Below are positions 13,601 to 23,979 of a DNA stretch of 64,000 bases, piece after piece (the stretch's first letter is position 1; the number at the start of each line of letters is the position of its first letter). The position numbers and the translations under genes are program-made. This DNA comes from Phylloscopus collybita (Eukaryota > Chordata > Aves > Passeriformes > Phylloscopidae), in the NCBI GenBank assembly GCA_027886175.1, contig JAJNNQ010000024.1:7672001-7736000 (forward strand). The letters run 5' to 3'. The notes under the pieces were generated by a model. It was given only the letters and a program-made list of their open reading frames with translations, was not told the DNA's origin and did not search any database.

Positions 13601-14282
13601 ATGTATTTCTAAGCCTGTAAAATGTAAAATTGCTCAAAAAAAAAGAAAAAAAGTCTCATGATCTACAACCAGCTGATTAATAATCCTCTTATCTTTAAAG
13701 TGAAAATGATCCATTCAGACCAAATGTATTATTTAATGGAAAAAAAAAGTAAGAGAAATAATATGGATTCATCTGCTTGATGAAGACAGTCTTCTCTTGG
13801 CTCAAAGAAGGATGTTTTTGATGGATGATTCTGGAGTGACACGTGTCATCTGAAGAGTTTACATCTGAGACTGTTTCTTGATGAAGAGACTTTTTAAACA
13901 TGGAAACATTCTTCCTTTTTTCAGTTTCCTTCAGGTTTTTCAGTTTCATTTCAATGGACACTTGCATTTGGCAATTTACTGGTGTTTCATTGTCTTATTC
14001 CCTCCATAAATCCTGAGTGAAGTTATAGATCTGTGTGGTGCTAACAGCAGCTCAGCTAGCAGGGATATATAATGTACAATAGCAAAGGAAACTGCCCTTA
14101 AATAATAACATGGGAACAAGTAACCAGTAGCTATCAGTCTTTTGTAGCATCATGTGGCTTAAGCTTGCAAATGAAGGTCTAGAATAAAATGACTCAAAAA
14201 ACCCCCAGATATTTAAATTTTAAAATGCATGGACAAAGAAGTGAGGTAACCTGCACAATGAGGAAGATGTTAGGTTTGCTGT
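10665..14282. other. Unique AT-rich noncoding DNA
   Basis: No gene is supported. Poly(T) of 23 nt lies at 10801-10823, and a long G/T-rich low-complexity stretch lies at 11690-11860. The rest is unique AT-rich sequence without transposon signatures I can recognise. Open frames of 130-139 codons here are driven by the simple tracts. Confidence 0.65.
11690..11860. repeat. G/T-rich low-complexity tract
   Basis: TTTTG, TTGG, GTTGTTGTT and GGTGGTGG words dominate about 170 bases. This is the mirror of the A/C-rich tracts. It generates a Phe/Leu/Val/Trp-rich open frame with no coding character. Confidence 0.8.
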
Positions 14283-14607
14283 TCCTGGAGAAGAGACTAT
14301 GGGAGTACCTCATCATGGTTTTCTAGTACTTAAAAGGCAGATGCAAAGCTGATGCAGTCTTCATGGAGAAGACGAGTGATGTGTACAAGTTGCACCAAGG
14401 AGAGGTTTTGTCTCAACACAAGAAATAAAATTTTTGCAGTAAGAACATATCCTCTGGAATAACCACTTCAGGGACATGGATGAGTCCTCATTGTTGGAAG
14501 TTTCCAAGCTGCAAATGGGCAGATAATCCCACTTACATTCCTCTTCCCATGAGTTTGGACCAGATGACTTTTTGAGGTCATTGTCAACCTAGACTGTTTT
14601 ATGGTAT
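14283..14607 (+). mobile_element. CR1 LINE 3'-end fragment
   Basis: This is a plus-oriented, strongly diverged CR1 3' part. The blocks appear in consensus order: 'ctggagaagag', a 'cctcatcat...tagtactt' segment in place of the usual 'tacaactacctgaaagg', 'aagttgcaccaaggagaggtt', then 'gggacatgga', 'tttggaccagatgac' and 'aggtcattgtcaacctagactgttttatg', matching the usual 'aggtcttttccaacctaaatgattctatg'. It is an old dead copy. Confidence 0.8.
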
Positions 14608-17226
14608 ATAAGAGACAGGAAAGAGGAGTTAAAAAAGCTGATTCCCAAACTAAGCTTTTTGGTTGTGTGCATGTGAGGCAGTTTTCTTATTTAAAAAAAA
14701 AAAAAATAGTTGGATAGAGGTAAAACAGCTTATTTCTTCTTCAGATGTTTGGAATATTCATCACAATTTCTGTAGTGAGTTTGAAAATTTGGATTTAGAG
14801 AGGAATTGAACCAACCAAAATATCACTCCTCCCCCCCCCAAAAAGCCCTTAAATTTAATAAAAAGGCCTATAAATTGGACTGTCAATATGAGAATGAGAA
14901 GAAAATCGTCAATATTCAATTTAAGTAAGAAAAATAATGAAATGCAGCTTAGTTTTTAACTTGTTTTCTTTGCCTTTACTTCTAAACCAAAGGACAATAA
15001 GCAAAGTGGGAATTAATGTAAAACAGTGAATTTTTTATTAGTGTGCATAACTCATTATCAAAGAAATTTCAGTCAGAAAGTGTTGTGATCTTGTTAAATC
15101 ACTTCTGTATATAAGATACTCTAAAGTAGACTAATATGGTTTCACAGAAAACATTTGATAACACCATGTCTTACACGGTTGTTCCCACAGGACTCTGAAA
15201 AAAGCTAATGGGAAGAACTGTAAAAAGTGGTAACCCTGTCAGCACAATTGATGGGCCATCTACTTTTCTGATGAACACATGAACAGGGAATTTTATTTCA
15301 GAGGGAAGAGAAAAAAAAAAACCTCAACCAAATCAAACAAAAATCCTGTGATTCTTAAAAAAAAATATATAAAGTGTATTTTATGGCATACAAAAGTAGC
15401 CATACTTTTGAGAGACCCACTCACTCAGATCTCTGCTTTCACATACCTCAAATGTAATATTTTTCTCACAGTCTGCCTGCACCCTTATGTGGTATTAACC
15501 CATGCCCATGGTCTGTTTCCACCACTGGGCTTTCCCATCCAACTGAAACACACTGAGAGTCCAGAAATTACAGAACAAGGGCTGGCATATGCTCTTTATA
15601 CAAACTTTTTTTTCTGGGCTCACTGGGGATATCTAAGATAAAAAATCTAACTATTAAATATTTTTTTATTCAAGAAATGGTTACACCATCTTAAAGTTTT
15701 CTCTAAAGGAAGAAGAAAAATCACTTCAAGGTCATTTAGTGACTGAAGAGCGTATGATGGTAAGTACAATCCTTAAAGCATATTTTTTTCCTCTTAAGAG
15801 GAACTCACTTGAATTCTAGGTAATTTTCTTTCTCTGCTGTGTAAAACTGAATGTGGAACAAGTATGCTACAAATATGTACATTAATCCAAAATATGTATA
15901 TGCTCTCTGGGCTTGTTCTTAGTGCTAAGCCAAATATTTTAAATAATTGATTTTGCATTTACATGTAAAGTCCTAGAACAAGAACCTTCAGGTTTTGAAG
16001 TCAAACACTGAAGTTAGAAAGAAGCCATAATTAAAGTCACCATTCATTTCTCTTGTGGTGTCATTTTTTGTTATTCATTGCTGTGGCCATTAATTACATA
16101 ATAATTTACTGTAAACCTCTCTATGAAACCTTAGCACTCCCCACTGCACAGGGGAGAGAGCATTTACTAAATGAGGAACTACTAAATGATTCTTCATTAT
16201 GCTCCTCATTAAGTAGTGGCGCTGTATTTTTTTTTACACACCACCGAATTGCTGCACTTTATACAGAATTATTAATTTCCCTCATGGGGTTTCTTTGGTG
16301 TTTATCATCACGATCTGAAACTTTCACAGTGGTTTATGAAATTAGCTAAACAATAGCATGTCAGGTTAAGCAACTGCTTTGCCTTTTGTCTTACAAAAGT
16401 GAATGTAAGCACAGAGGGCTTATGGCTCAAGTAAGCCAGCTCTTATTTTATGTTGTAATTTGAGGTGCCCAATATTTCCTTTTAAGGTGTCATTGCGCCA
16501 CTTCCCTATTCAGGTAACCAGTAAGGTGAGTTTCTTCAGATACACAGCACAATATGCACTGCCTGATATAGTCCACAAGAATTTGTGACTGTCGGCATCA
16601 GCTGTCAGAATTTATTTGCTATGTGGCCTCAGAGGTGTTTGCTGATCATCAGGGGAGAGTTCTCTACAAAGAGTTCTAGCTCGTCATTTTACAGCTCTTC
16701 TCTTTTCTTCTCATGTGCCACTTTAGCCTCTACGGTCCTTCCTTTCCACCATGGACTCTGCCTATCTTTTTATTTCCTTACACATTTATCATATTGTTCT
16801 AGAAAGTCACAGCTTCCTCTTGTACAGCAATAGCAAGGAGAACTGGTGAGACTGATTTCCTCCCTCTGTTCCTGTATGAAATTGTGTTTCTCTTAAATAT
16901 GGCTGGGAAACTAATTCTTGCTTATGTCCACTTGTGGGACCTCTAAAGGCAAAGGCTGTTGGAACATCACTGCCCAGCTGTGAAGGGTTGTGTTGTGCCC
17001 TTGTGACTTAAGAGTGAATTTGAGCTGCCTTTAGCAGAGTCTGAGTGTCTGCCAAGTGAGTGTGTTTCTGATGCAGGGAAAACCTTTGTGCTGGTTTTCA
17101 AAGTACCTACTACACAAAAACACGCCCCTGAGAAAAATTTGCTCCCTCCTTATGAAATAGTAATGATCTAAGGAGAAATTAATTTCATAACGACTGTCAT
17201 GCTACATGGGCACAACACATATTGTT
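14608..17226. other. Unique AT-rich noncoding DNA with a possible conserved block
   Basis: No gene is supported. The part at about 16030-16220 is rich in homeodomain-like cores (ATTAATTAC, CATAATTAAAG, TCATTAAG) without simple repetition. It reads like a conserved noncoding element, though conservation cannot be seen from one sequence. Short A-runs occur near 14694-14707 and 15358-15370. Confidence 0.6.
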
Positions 17227-17465
17227 ACAGAACCACTGGAAGGGCAAGGTTGGAAGGGACCACAGTGGTCTCATCTGGTCCAACCTCTCTCCTCAGGCAG
17301 GATCATCTCAGATCAGGAGGCACTGGATTGTGTCCAGACAGTTCTTGAACATTTCCAGTAAGGGAGATTCCCCACCCTCTCTGTGCAACCTGTTCCAGTG
17401 CACCAGTAAAGAAGTTCTTCCTCATGATCAGGTGGAACTTCTTGGGCATCTGTTCCTGGTCCTGT
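17227..17465 (-). mobile_element. CR1 LINE, 3' portion of a split copy
   Basis: The plus strand shows the reverse complement of CR1 from its terminus: 'aaggttggaagggacc', then 'tctggtccaacctctct', 'agttcttgaacatttccag' and 'ctctgtgcaacctgttccagtgc', then 'aagaagttcttcctcatgatc' and 'ctgttcctggtcctgt'. The alignment stops at about 17465 and resumes at 17923. The element is therefore one CR1 interrupted by the 17466-17922 insertion. Confidence 0.9.
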
Positions 17466-17922
17466 GGGAAAGGGACTTGTAGAGAATTCTTGAAGCCTGA
17501 CAGAAGGCTCACATAGTATGAAAACTTTGAGATAAAAAATGCTGACTTAGAAATTCTATGGAATAGGGCAGATATCTGTGAGAGAGAAATGGAACTGGAA
17601 ACACATTTCAAATGACGGCCTTGCAAACAGACTAGATACTCTGGAGAAATAGAACTATGAAAGATGTATTGTACCCACAAGGTGTAATTTTGGATGATTG
17701 GCTTTAAGGCATCAACGGCATTGTGTGGCAAAAGCTGATGGGTCAAAAATGCTTATAATGTATTGTAATAAGGGAATAATTCAGCTTCTGATTGTTGTGG
17801 AGTGAATTATAACACCTGTACTGTCTCACCCTTCACATGAGACTGAAAATAGAATAAAAGTTTTTAAAACACCTTTCAGCTGCCCCATCTCTGGGTCAGA
17901 AAAGGGAATAATCTGACAAATT
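17466..17922 (+). mobile_element. LTR-like insertion inside a CR1 (possible solo LTR)
   Basis: About 457 bases interrupt an otherwise continuous CR1. Within them a unit from 17478 (TGTAGAGAATTC) to 17917 (AATCTGACA) has TG...CA ends. A plus-strand AATAAA lies at 17853-17858, about 60 bases before the 3' end, as in the R-U5 part of an LTR. There is no internal retroviral sequence. The flanks read GTCCTGT on the left (17459-17465) and GTCCTAT on the right (17923-17929). This could be an imperfect target duplication or simply CR1 sequence on both sides, because those flanks do not abut the TG...CA ends. Boundaries and class are therefore uncertain; a non-LTR insertion is possible. Confidence 0.5.
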
Positions 17923-18272
17923 GTCCTATTGCTCATCACCACTGAGCAGAGCCTTGTTCCATTCTCCTGACACTTCCTTTCACATAGTGACAGACATTGA
18001 TGAGATCCCCTCTCAGTCATCTCTTCTTGAGGCTGAACAGGCCCTGCTCCCTCAGCCTTTCCTCCTAGGAGAGATGTTCCAGTCCCTTCATCAACTTTGG
18101 AGCCCACCACTGGACCTGCTCCAGGAGCTCCGTGTCCCCCTTTTACTGAGAAGTTCAGAACTGGTCATAGCACTTGAGGAGATACCTCACTGTGGCTGGG
18201 CAGAGGGGCAGGAGCATCTCCCTTGACCTGCTGGCAAAACTTTATCCTCTTCCTGATGCTTTGTTAGCAGCT
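17923..18272 (-). mobile_element. CR1 LINE, upstream portion of the split copy
   Basis: This continues the copy at 17227-17465. The blocks read 'catcaccactgagcagagcc', then 'gatgagatcccctctcagtc', 'tcttcttgaggctgaacag', 'ctccctcagcctttcctc', 'agagatgttccagtccct' and 'ccactggacctgctccag'. It ends near 'cttgacctgctggcaaaac'. Orientation is minus. The open frames of 94 and 101 codons here are accidents of the repeat. Confidence 0.92.
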
Positions 18273-18709
18273 GCCTAGTGAAAAGTACAAGTAAGGCAGA
18301 GCAGGAGAGTTTTCCAATGTAACCTCCCTGATTCCAGCAATGCTGTAGAGATATTGCCATGAATTTAGAAATGTGGTTGTGGCAGCTTTTGGCAAAGTGT
18401 TTTCATGAGTTTATTTAAGCAGTGCATATTTATCCCAACCCATAACACTGAGTTTTAAAATCTCAGTACACATTGTATTTCAAATACTTTGATTTAGAAA
18501 GCATTGTTATGAAAAAGGCCAGCTTGTTTCACCTGAGAAGCAATGTTTACAGGGCTAATAGGCTTGCATTATTTTATGACATGTATTTTATTCAGGGTAA
18601 ACCATTATAAGGTTTGTATTTATTGTATTTATCTGAAATTGAGTTTGCTACACATTATATATAGTCAACAGTTTTATTATTTCCTGGTGCTGGGCAGCCT
18701 TCTTAGTTT

Positions 18710-18728
18710 GGGGGGGGGGCGGGGCGGG
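18710..18728 (+). repeat. G-rich run with quadruplex potential
   Basis: Ten consecutive G residues, then C, GGGG, C and GGG give enough G-runs on the plus strand for an intramolecular quadruplex. The run stands alone in AT-rich surroundings. Confidence 0.75.
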
Positions 18729-18890
18729 AAGTAAATGAGAAGGTATTTAAATGATTACTAGTAAATCTTGTTCTGCTGAGAACTGACCAAGTTCTGTTCT
18801 GGAATTTCACGTTTCTTTAGTTACATCAATAAATTACCGGGGGAGGGCAGGGGGAAAGTTTAGCATATTCCCAGTGAATATTCCTTGTAA

Positions 18891-18980
18891 TCTTTGTAGT
18901 TATTGATGTTGTTTCTTCTGTTTCTCATAAAAGTTATAAAATCTCATTGATTGATACTTCCTAAAAATGAAGATTTAGAA
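18891..18980 (+). repeat. Dispersed repeat, copy 1 of 2
   Basis: About 90 bases starting at 'ccttgtaatctttgtagtta' match the copy at 21242-21345 in the same orientation, at roughly 85% by eye over the core. The match includes the shared run 'ttgtttcttctg' and the shared run 'tataaaatctcat'. I recognise no transposon family. It could be an old interspersed element or a local duplication. Confidence 0.8.
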
Positions 18981-21241
18981 TATATTTTGCTGTAACTGGT
19001 TTCAACTTTCATCCAGCTTTATGTACTGCTAAGCCAAACATATCCATGTCTGGGCTTCTTTAGGATGGCTGAATAAACTCAGATGAACACTTAGGTATCA
19101 CAACTTAAGGAAAGATAGAGATATAACTATTGTGAGTAAGCTAGCGATATTTTATGATCTTTCATCACAGTTTTCTTTCCTTAGAAGCTCAATTTTATTG
19201 AAATAAGGAGTCTTAATGGGCAACGACTTAGAAATCTGCCTCTCTAACCACTATTACACCCAGAAGGACAGACCAGCATAATTGCTGCTGGTTGCTTTGT
19301 CTCACAGTGGTGTAATCCTACTGATGCTCAAGTTCCAGGAGCACAGCCAGGTCTCGTTCACCTCATTTTGGCTTCCCTGCCCTGTAGCCCACGGTGCCTT
19401 CTGCACGAATCATTGTCCTCCCTCTTACAGCTTGCTTTCATAGCTTCTAGCATACTTGCATCTTTTGTTACCAAAAGGCTTCTGTATAGCATGTGCTCTT
19501 CCAATGATGCTCTTAAGTAGGATTTTTTTTTTTTTCTTTTTCATTTTCCCCACTCCCCAGGATGGTGGTTGTGTGATTGCCTCTTATTTACAGCTTGCAT
19601 GAGCCAAATTCCAGCAGCAAGGACAAACCTCATTTTCTCGCTCCTTGCCGTACATTAGTGAGCCAGTAAATGTGCTTAATTGTGTTTTTATCTGAGCTAA
19701 TAAAGCTGTGCCAGGTTGTTAGACATGGAAGACTGCTTAAAGCCAACTTTGTCCCCACCAAGGGTCTCTGCAGACCCTGTTGCCTGGATACGCCGAGGCC
19801 AGGGTGCCTCAGTGGGCACCAGCAGGGGCTGAATGTTTGCAGGGGAGCTCTCATGATCTGTAATTGCTCAGAGAAGTTGGTGATACTCTGAGTTTCCTTC
19901 ATCATCATGAGTTTACATTATCGTTATTTCCTATGCCTTAGGAAATAAGGAGAAAGACAGATTTTAATTTTTTTTTATTATTTTTTTTTTTTCTTCTTTG
20001 TTTTCTTTTAAAGTTCCTTTTCTTTCCTTTCTCCCTTACTCTTTTGTACCTGTACTGCACTTGTCACAGTTCTAGCATTTTATGAATGCTCTAATGCTCT
20101 TTCAGGACTGATTAATTTATTTCTTTTGTCTGCTAATGTATGCAGTGTATAAATTTAACATGCATCCTATTAAAATCCCTTAAACTGAAATTCTTTAACT
20201 GTATCTTTGAACTTTATTTGATATGCCAAATACATTTTTAAAAAAATGCATGAATCTGAATGAATTTTTCCCGCTTGACCAAGTATGATTTCCTGCTGAA
20301 ATTTGAATACTGTATACTGGAGCTATCCACAGATTCTTTTGACAGCTTGAGTACATTTCCAGATGGTGTGCAATCACCATTCCTTTTTAAATCTGTTTTT
20401 ACAATGGCAATAATTAAGAATTATTTTCTAGCACTGAATAGTCGGTACACCAAAACTGAAAATGGTCAAGGAAGTAGTTGGTCACAAAGGGCTGAGCAAA
20501 AATTTATTTCAAGACCATGATTTATAACAGGACCATGATTATACCCTACTTTTAAACGAAATGGTGTTTTGTTAGTTGTTGAACAGGAGAACAAAATAGA
20601 TCACCTTTGTCTGTTTTCTGAGAAAGGGGGCAGAGGTAATCTGTTTTAGTGGATTCTTGATCATATCAAGCTCACTGCCTTTAAAATACTAATTTCAACA
20701 GTAAAGCCTCTTCATATATACTCTACTATACATGCAAAAGCATGTAAAATAACTAAAATTAATAGTCAGCTCTTCAGAGAATGAAATCCATGACTACAGG
20801 CTCAATCCATATGCAAGATGAGAGACTGAACTTTGTTTCTTTCATGTTGTCTAAGTATTTATACCAAACATCATATTTATCCAGAATCACAGTTATTAGT
20901 TATATAGCTGTAATTAGGCATTGTATTTAATTGCATACCATTATTTCCATGTAGTTACCTAATTAAAGTAGTTAGCTTGTATGCATAAAGCTAATGAGAA
21001 ATTATTATACAGTGAGGTGGTTGTCTGCTCTTGTCTGAAATCACTGCCATTGCTGGGTTCCAGGAGCAAGCCTTGTGCACAGTAAGCATGTATTCTTGTT
21101 GAGGAAGAAACTTCAACAAACTAAAATGTTTCACTTTAGGCCTAGGTAACCTGGGGTTGGGGAAGGAGGAGGAGGAGGAGAATGACTAAAAAAGTCTGAT
21201 TTTAATCCAGGAACTACTAATTTATCAGGTGGACCCAGGGA

Positions 21242-21345
21242 CCCTTGTGACCTTTGTAGTTATTGAGGTTGTTTCTTCTGATTTTCATAAAATTTATAAA
21301 ATCTCATCGAAGGATAATTACTTCCTAGGTATGCAGTTTCAGAAT
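21242..21345 (+). repeat. Dispersed repeat, copy 2 of 2
   Basis: This is the partner of 18891-18980, about 2.35 kb downstream and directly oriented. It has a short extra segment (ATTA) before 'cttccta'. The similarity fades upstream of 'ccttgtg' and beyond 'agaattat'. Confidence 0.8.
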
Positions 21346-22185
21346 TATCCACCCCAAAATGGGGTTGGATGTACTGTAATACATCATGCTGTTTCTCTTC
21401 TCAGATTAGACAAACACACAGGCAATACTGATTGTAATCTCCTGATCAAACTGTAGCTGCTGCTGCAGTGTTCAACTATCCCAATAAACCCAGGGAAAAG
21501 CCAGTAAAATTCAGTCACGCAAAACCAAACATGATCAATATGTAACTCAGCTGAAGCAAGCACTTGGAAGGAAAATGTAATGGTTTTGGCCCTTCTGGTA
21601 CTGCTAAATTAGCTCTGGTGTCAAACAAATATCCTCCTAATTTGTAAATCCACTTTTAAATGCTTGGTTAACAAATATATGTATTAGCAATATGGACAAA
21701 CCATTTCCTGGAAAAGACATTGAGTTGTCACAGGACTACTTTGCCAGTGTTGCAAAAGAAATATATCTGACAATTTTACTGGGAAACGGCTTATACATTG
21801 ATCTGATATACACACTCTATTGATCTTTGAGACACCTTAATGGGATTAAACAGAAAATACATTTATTAGTTATAAGACTGAAAATTTTCACAGAGAGAGG
21901 AGGACCAGACTCGTTTTAAAAGAAAAAAGGTCCAAATCTGGCTTGAGGGAAAGTGTTAATTAAAAGTCTAGAAGGTAAGGGATGAGCATAAGAGCTTTGG
22001 ATGGCCAGGTTTTAGAATAGTTTTATTTATTGTATCCTCTGCACAGTTAGAAAATTAGTAGGAGCCAACACAGAGGGCAAAATTAAAAAAGTGTTTGAGG
22101 CAGTAATGCTCACTAAGTGCACTCATATTTTCTCTCACTAAATTAGTTGTATGCTTTGCCAATATATGTTCACAGTTACAGCAGT

Positions 22186-22983
22186 ATTGGGGTTCCCAAC
22201 ACCTCTGAGGCTCCAGCCCTCAGGTTCTCTCTTCCGTGAAGTCTGGTCCTTTGGGATATTTTCCACTCAGCATTCCAGGATCGGTGCTTCCCAGCTACAA
22301 CCCCCTTTCACTGGGTAGGGATTTGGTTTACAACTACCTTTTAGCTTTAGACCCACAATGTGTTTTTCATGCCCAAAAGCCACCACAAGCTCAATTTAAA
22401 AATGAGACCAAGGGCAAAATGGGCTATATAGACTGAGTCTACAAAAAAAAAAACCAACAAAAAAAAAACCAACCAACAAACCCTGAATAGGTTCACTTAA
22501 TATAAGCATCTCTGTTCCTGGCACCAAGTATTTGGGTTCCCAATGTCTCTAAGGGTCCAGCCCTTGCAGAAAAATGGCTTAAATGAATCAGCGAGATGGC
22601 ATGGTCAAGTATGTCTTGAAAAATCAAAAAAGGTTTAATAAAAGACAGAAAATAATACAAAACAAAGAACAAAGCCAGGCACAGTATAGGGACAGGTCCC
22701 ACAGGTACAACACCTCAAGAATGCCCTAAGCCCCTTTGCTCTCTCCCTTATCCACTTAACAATTGAGGAGTGTTCCACCGGCAAACTGCCGATAGAAAGA
22801 GGTACAGGATTTGAAGCACAGCGACAAGGTCCAACAGGTGCTTCTCTCTTGGCATTGAGCCAATTACTGTCAGGACAGCAAAGAAGTTTCTGGGTCCTTT
22901 ACCTTATAAGAAATATAAGGGGTAAGTCTCAAATCTTTCCCTATATGGAAAACACTTGCTCAGGTGTGGGGTGCTTTACTACA
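22186..22983 (-). mobile_element. LTR-like retroelement block, unresolved
   Basis: Two related segments lie here. The motif 'gggttcccaacacctctgag' (from about 22190) recurs as 'gggttcccaatgtctctaag' (from about 22533), and both are followed by '(c)tccagccct'. On the minus strand the second segment has ATTAAA followed by a T-rich run, then about 100 bases ending in GGGAACCC. That layout suits the R-U5 end of an LTR. A minus-strand TGTAGTAAAG at 22974-22983 is a possible 5' terminus. I could not find a target duplication. An A/C-rich stretch (22440-22484) separates the segments. No gag, pol or env sequence is visible. Confidence 0.4.
22440..22484. repeat. A/C-rich low-complexity tract
   Basis: AAAAAAAAACCAAC units form a 45-base tract between the two LTR-like segments. 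It might be the tail or an internal junction of the element. Confidence 0.8.
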
Positions 22984-23677
22984 TGGCAGTTTCTCCAGTA
23001 GGATCACAAATGGAATTGATGGGTTGCTCTTGCCTACAAAAAGGTGTCTTCCAGGCTGAAATGTGGGAAAGTGTGAGAGCAGGAAAAAGAAAAAAAAAAA
23101 AAAAAATACCAAGGGATAGAAAGGGTATTGTCTTCAGCACGGGGTTTCTAGAAATGTTTTGTCTACTGTTAATGCTCAAGATCTGCCACAGTTTAAACAG
23201 CTATTAAGGTGGTAAACTTAACAATGTGAACAAGCTAAGAAAACTAATTTTGAACAAAACAGTTTTTTAGCACACTGTATATATACATTTATTACAGAGT
23301 CACTTTTCAGATATTTTTGTCTTTTCTGAGTTAACATGGTGAAAGTTATTTTGCTTACTTTCTGTGAAGTCTCAAGCACTGAAATTACTGGAACAAGCAT
23401 GATTTATTCTGCTGATGGCTGGGTATACAGAATAACATAATCTGTAGATTACAGTATCACCCACCCTCTTTTCCCTGTTTCTGCATCAGTATCATATTCT
23501 ACATCTATAAATACTCATGTTTACAAAGTGTTTTGCTTTCCCAGAAGTTCGTGTGAGTTCAGGAGCAGTGACCTGAGCCAAGTGCATGAGTGAGTTGTAC
23601 TGATAAAGCCCAAAGTATTCTAGAACTCTGAAGCACTTTGCAACCAGAACTACTGTGAGAAGATTTCTCTCCTGACA
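22984..23677. other. Unique noncoding DNA
   Basis: About 700 bases lie between the unresolved LTR-like block and the 6-bp target copy of the class II solo LTR. An A-run of about 17 occurs near 23090-23106. I see no gene or repeat family here. Confidence 0.6.
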
Positions 23678-23683
23678 TTCAGT
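23678..23683. repeat. Target-site duplication, left copy (TTCAGT)
   Basis: TTCAGT abuts the LTR terminus TGTCGC and is repeated exactly at 23974-23979 beside the other terminus. Six bases is the usual duplication of alpha- and betaretrovirus-like (class II) elements. Confidence 0.85.
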
Positions 23684-23973
23684 TGTCGCTGTTGGACACG
23701 AAAGAAAGACACAGGCTCGTGATTTAGAAGGCTGATGCCCTAAAAAGGGGCTGGTTTATTTTTAGAACTTATTTTTATACTTTTTTTACAATGTGCTCAC
23801 CTAAGAGGTGCGATCCTTTGAACCATTGGTCACACCAAGAGTCAACAAGCAAAGTCCCTCCTTAGGAGAGAAATGTGGAAAACAAGATAGTTTAAAAAGT
23901 ATGACTTTGTTTACCAGTTTTGGTCCCTGGAAAAGAACTTCAGAAAACCCAAATATGACAAGCAGTGACTACA
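23684..23973 (-). mobile_element. Solo LTR of a class II endogenous retrovirus
   Basis: A 290-bp unit on the minus strand begins TGTAGTC and ends GCGACA, so both ends carry TGT/ACA. It is bounded by a perfect 6-bp direct repeat TTCAGT. The minus strand has a TATA-like GTATAAAAAT (23771-23780) followed within 20 bases by AATAAA (23755-23760). In avian alpharetroviruses, too, the poly(A) signal lies just after the TATA box and next to a very short R. No internal retroviral sequence remains, so this is the product of recombination between two LTRs. The intact flanks indicate a clean, probably moderately young insertion. The family name is not known to me. Confidence 0.85.
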
Positions 23974-23979
23974 TTCAGT
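23974..23979. repeat. Target-site duplication, right copy (TTCAGT)
   Basis: This is an exact copy of 23678-23683 on the other side of the solo LTR. Confidence 0.85.

Larger units (their letters stand above)
18273..22185. other. Unique noncoding DNA with a 90-bp direct-repeat pair
   Basis: No gene is supported. The stretch contains a G-rich run at 18710-18728, the two members of a dispersed direct repeat (listed separately), a T-rich run at 19966-19992 and AT-rich blocks with ATTA cores at about 20860-21010. The block at 19560-19900 is less AT-rich and free of simple repeats, but I recognise no exon in it. Confidence 0.6.
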
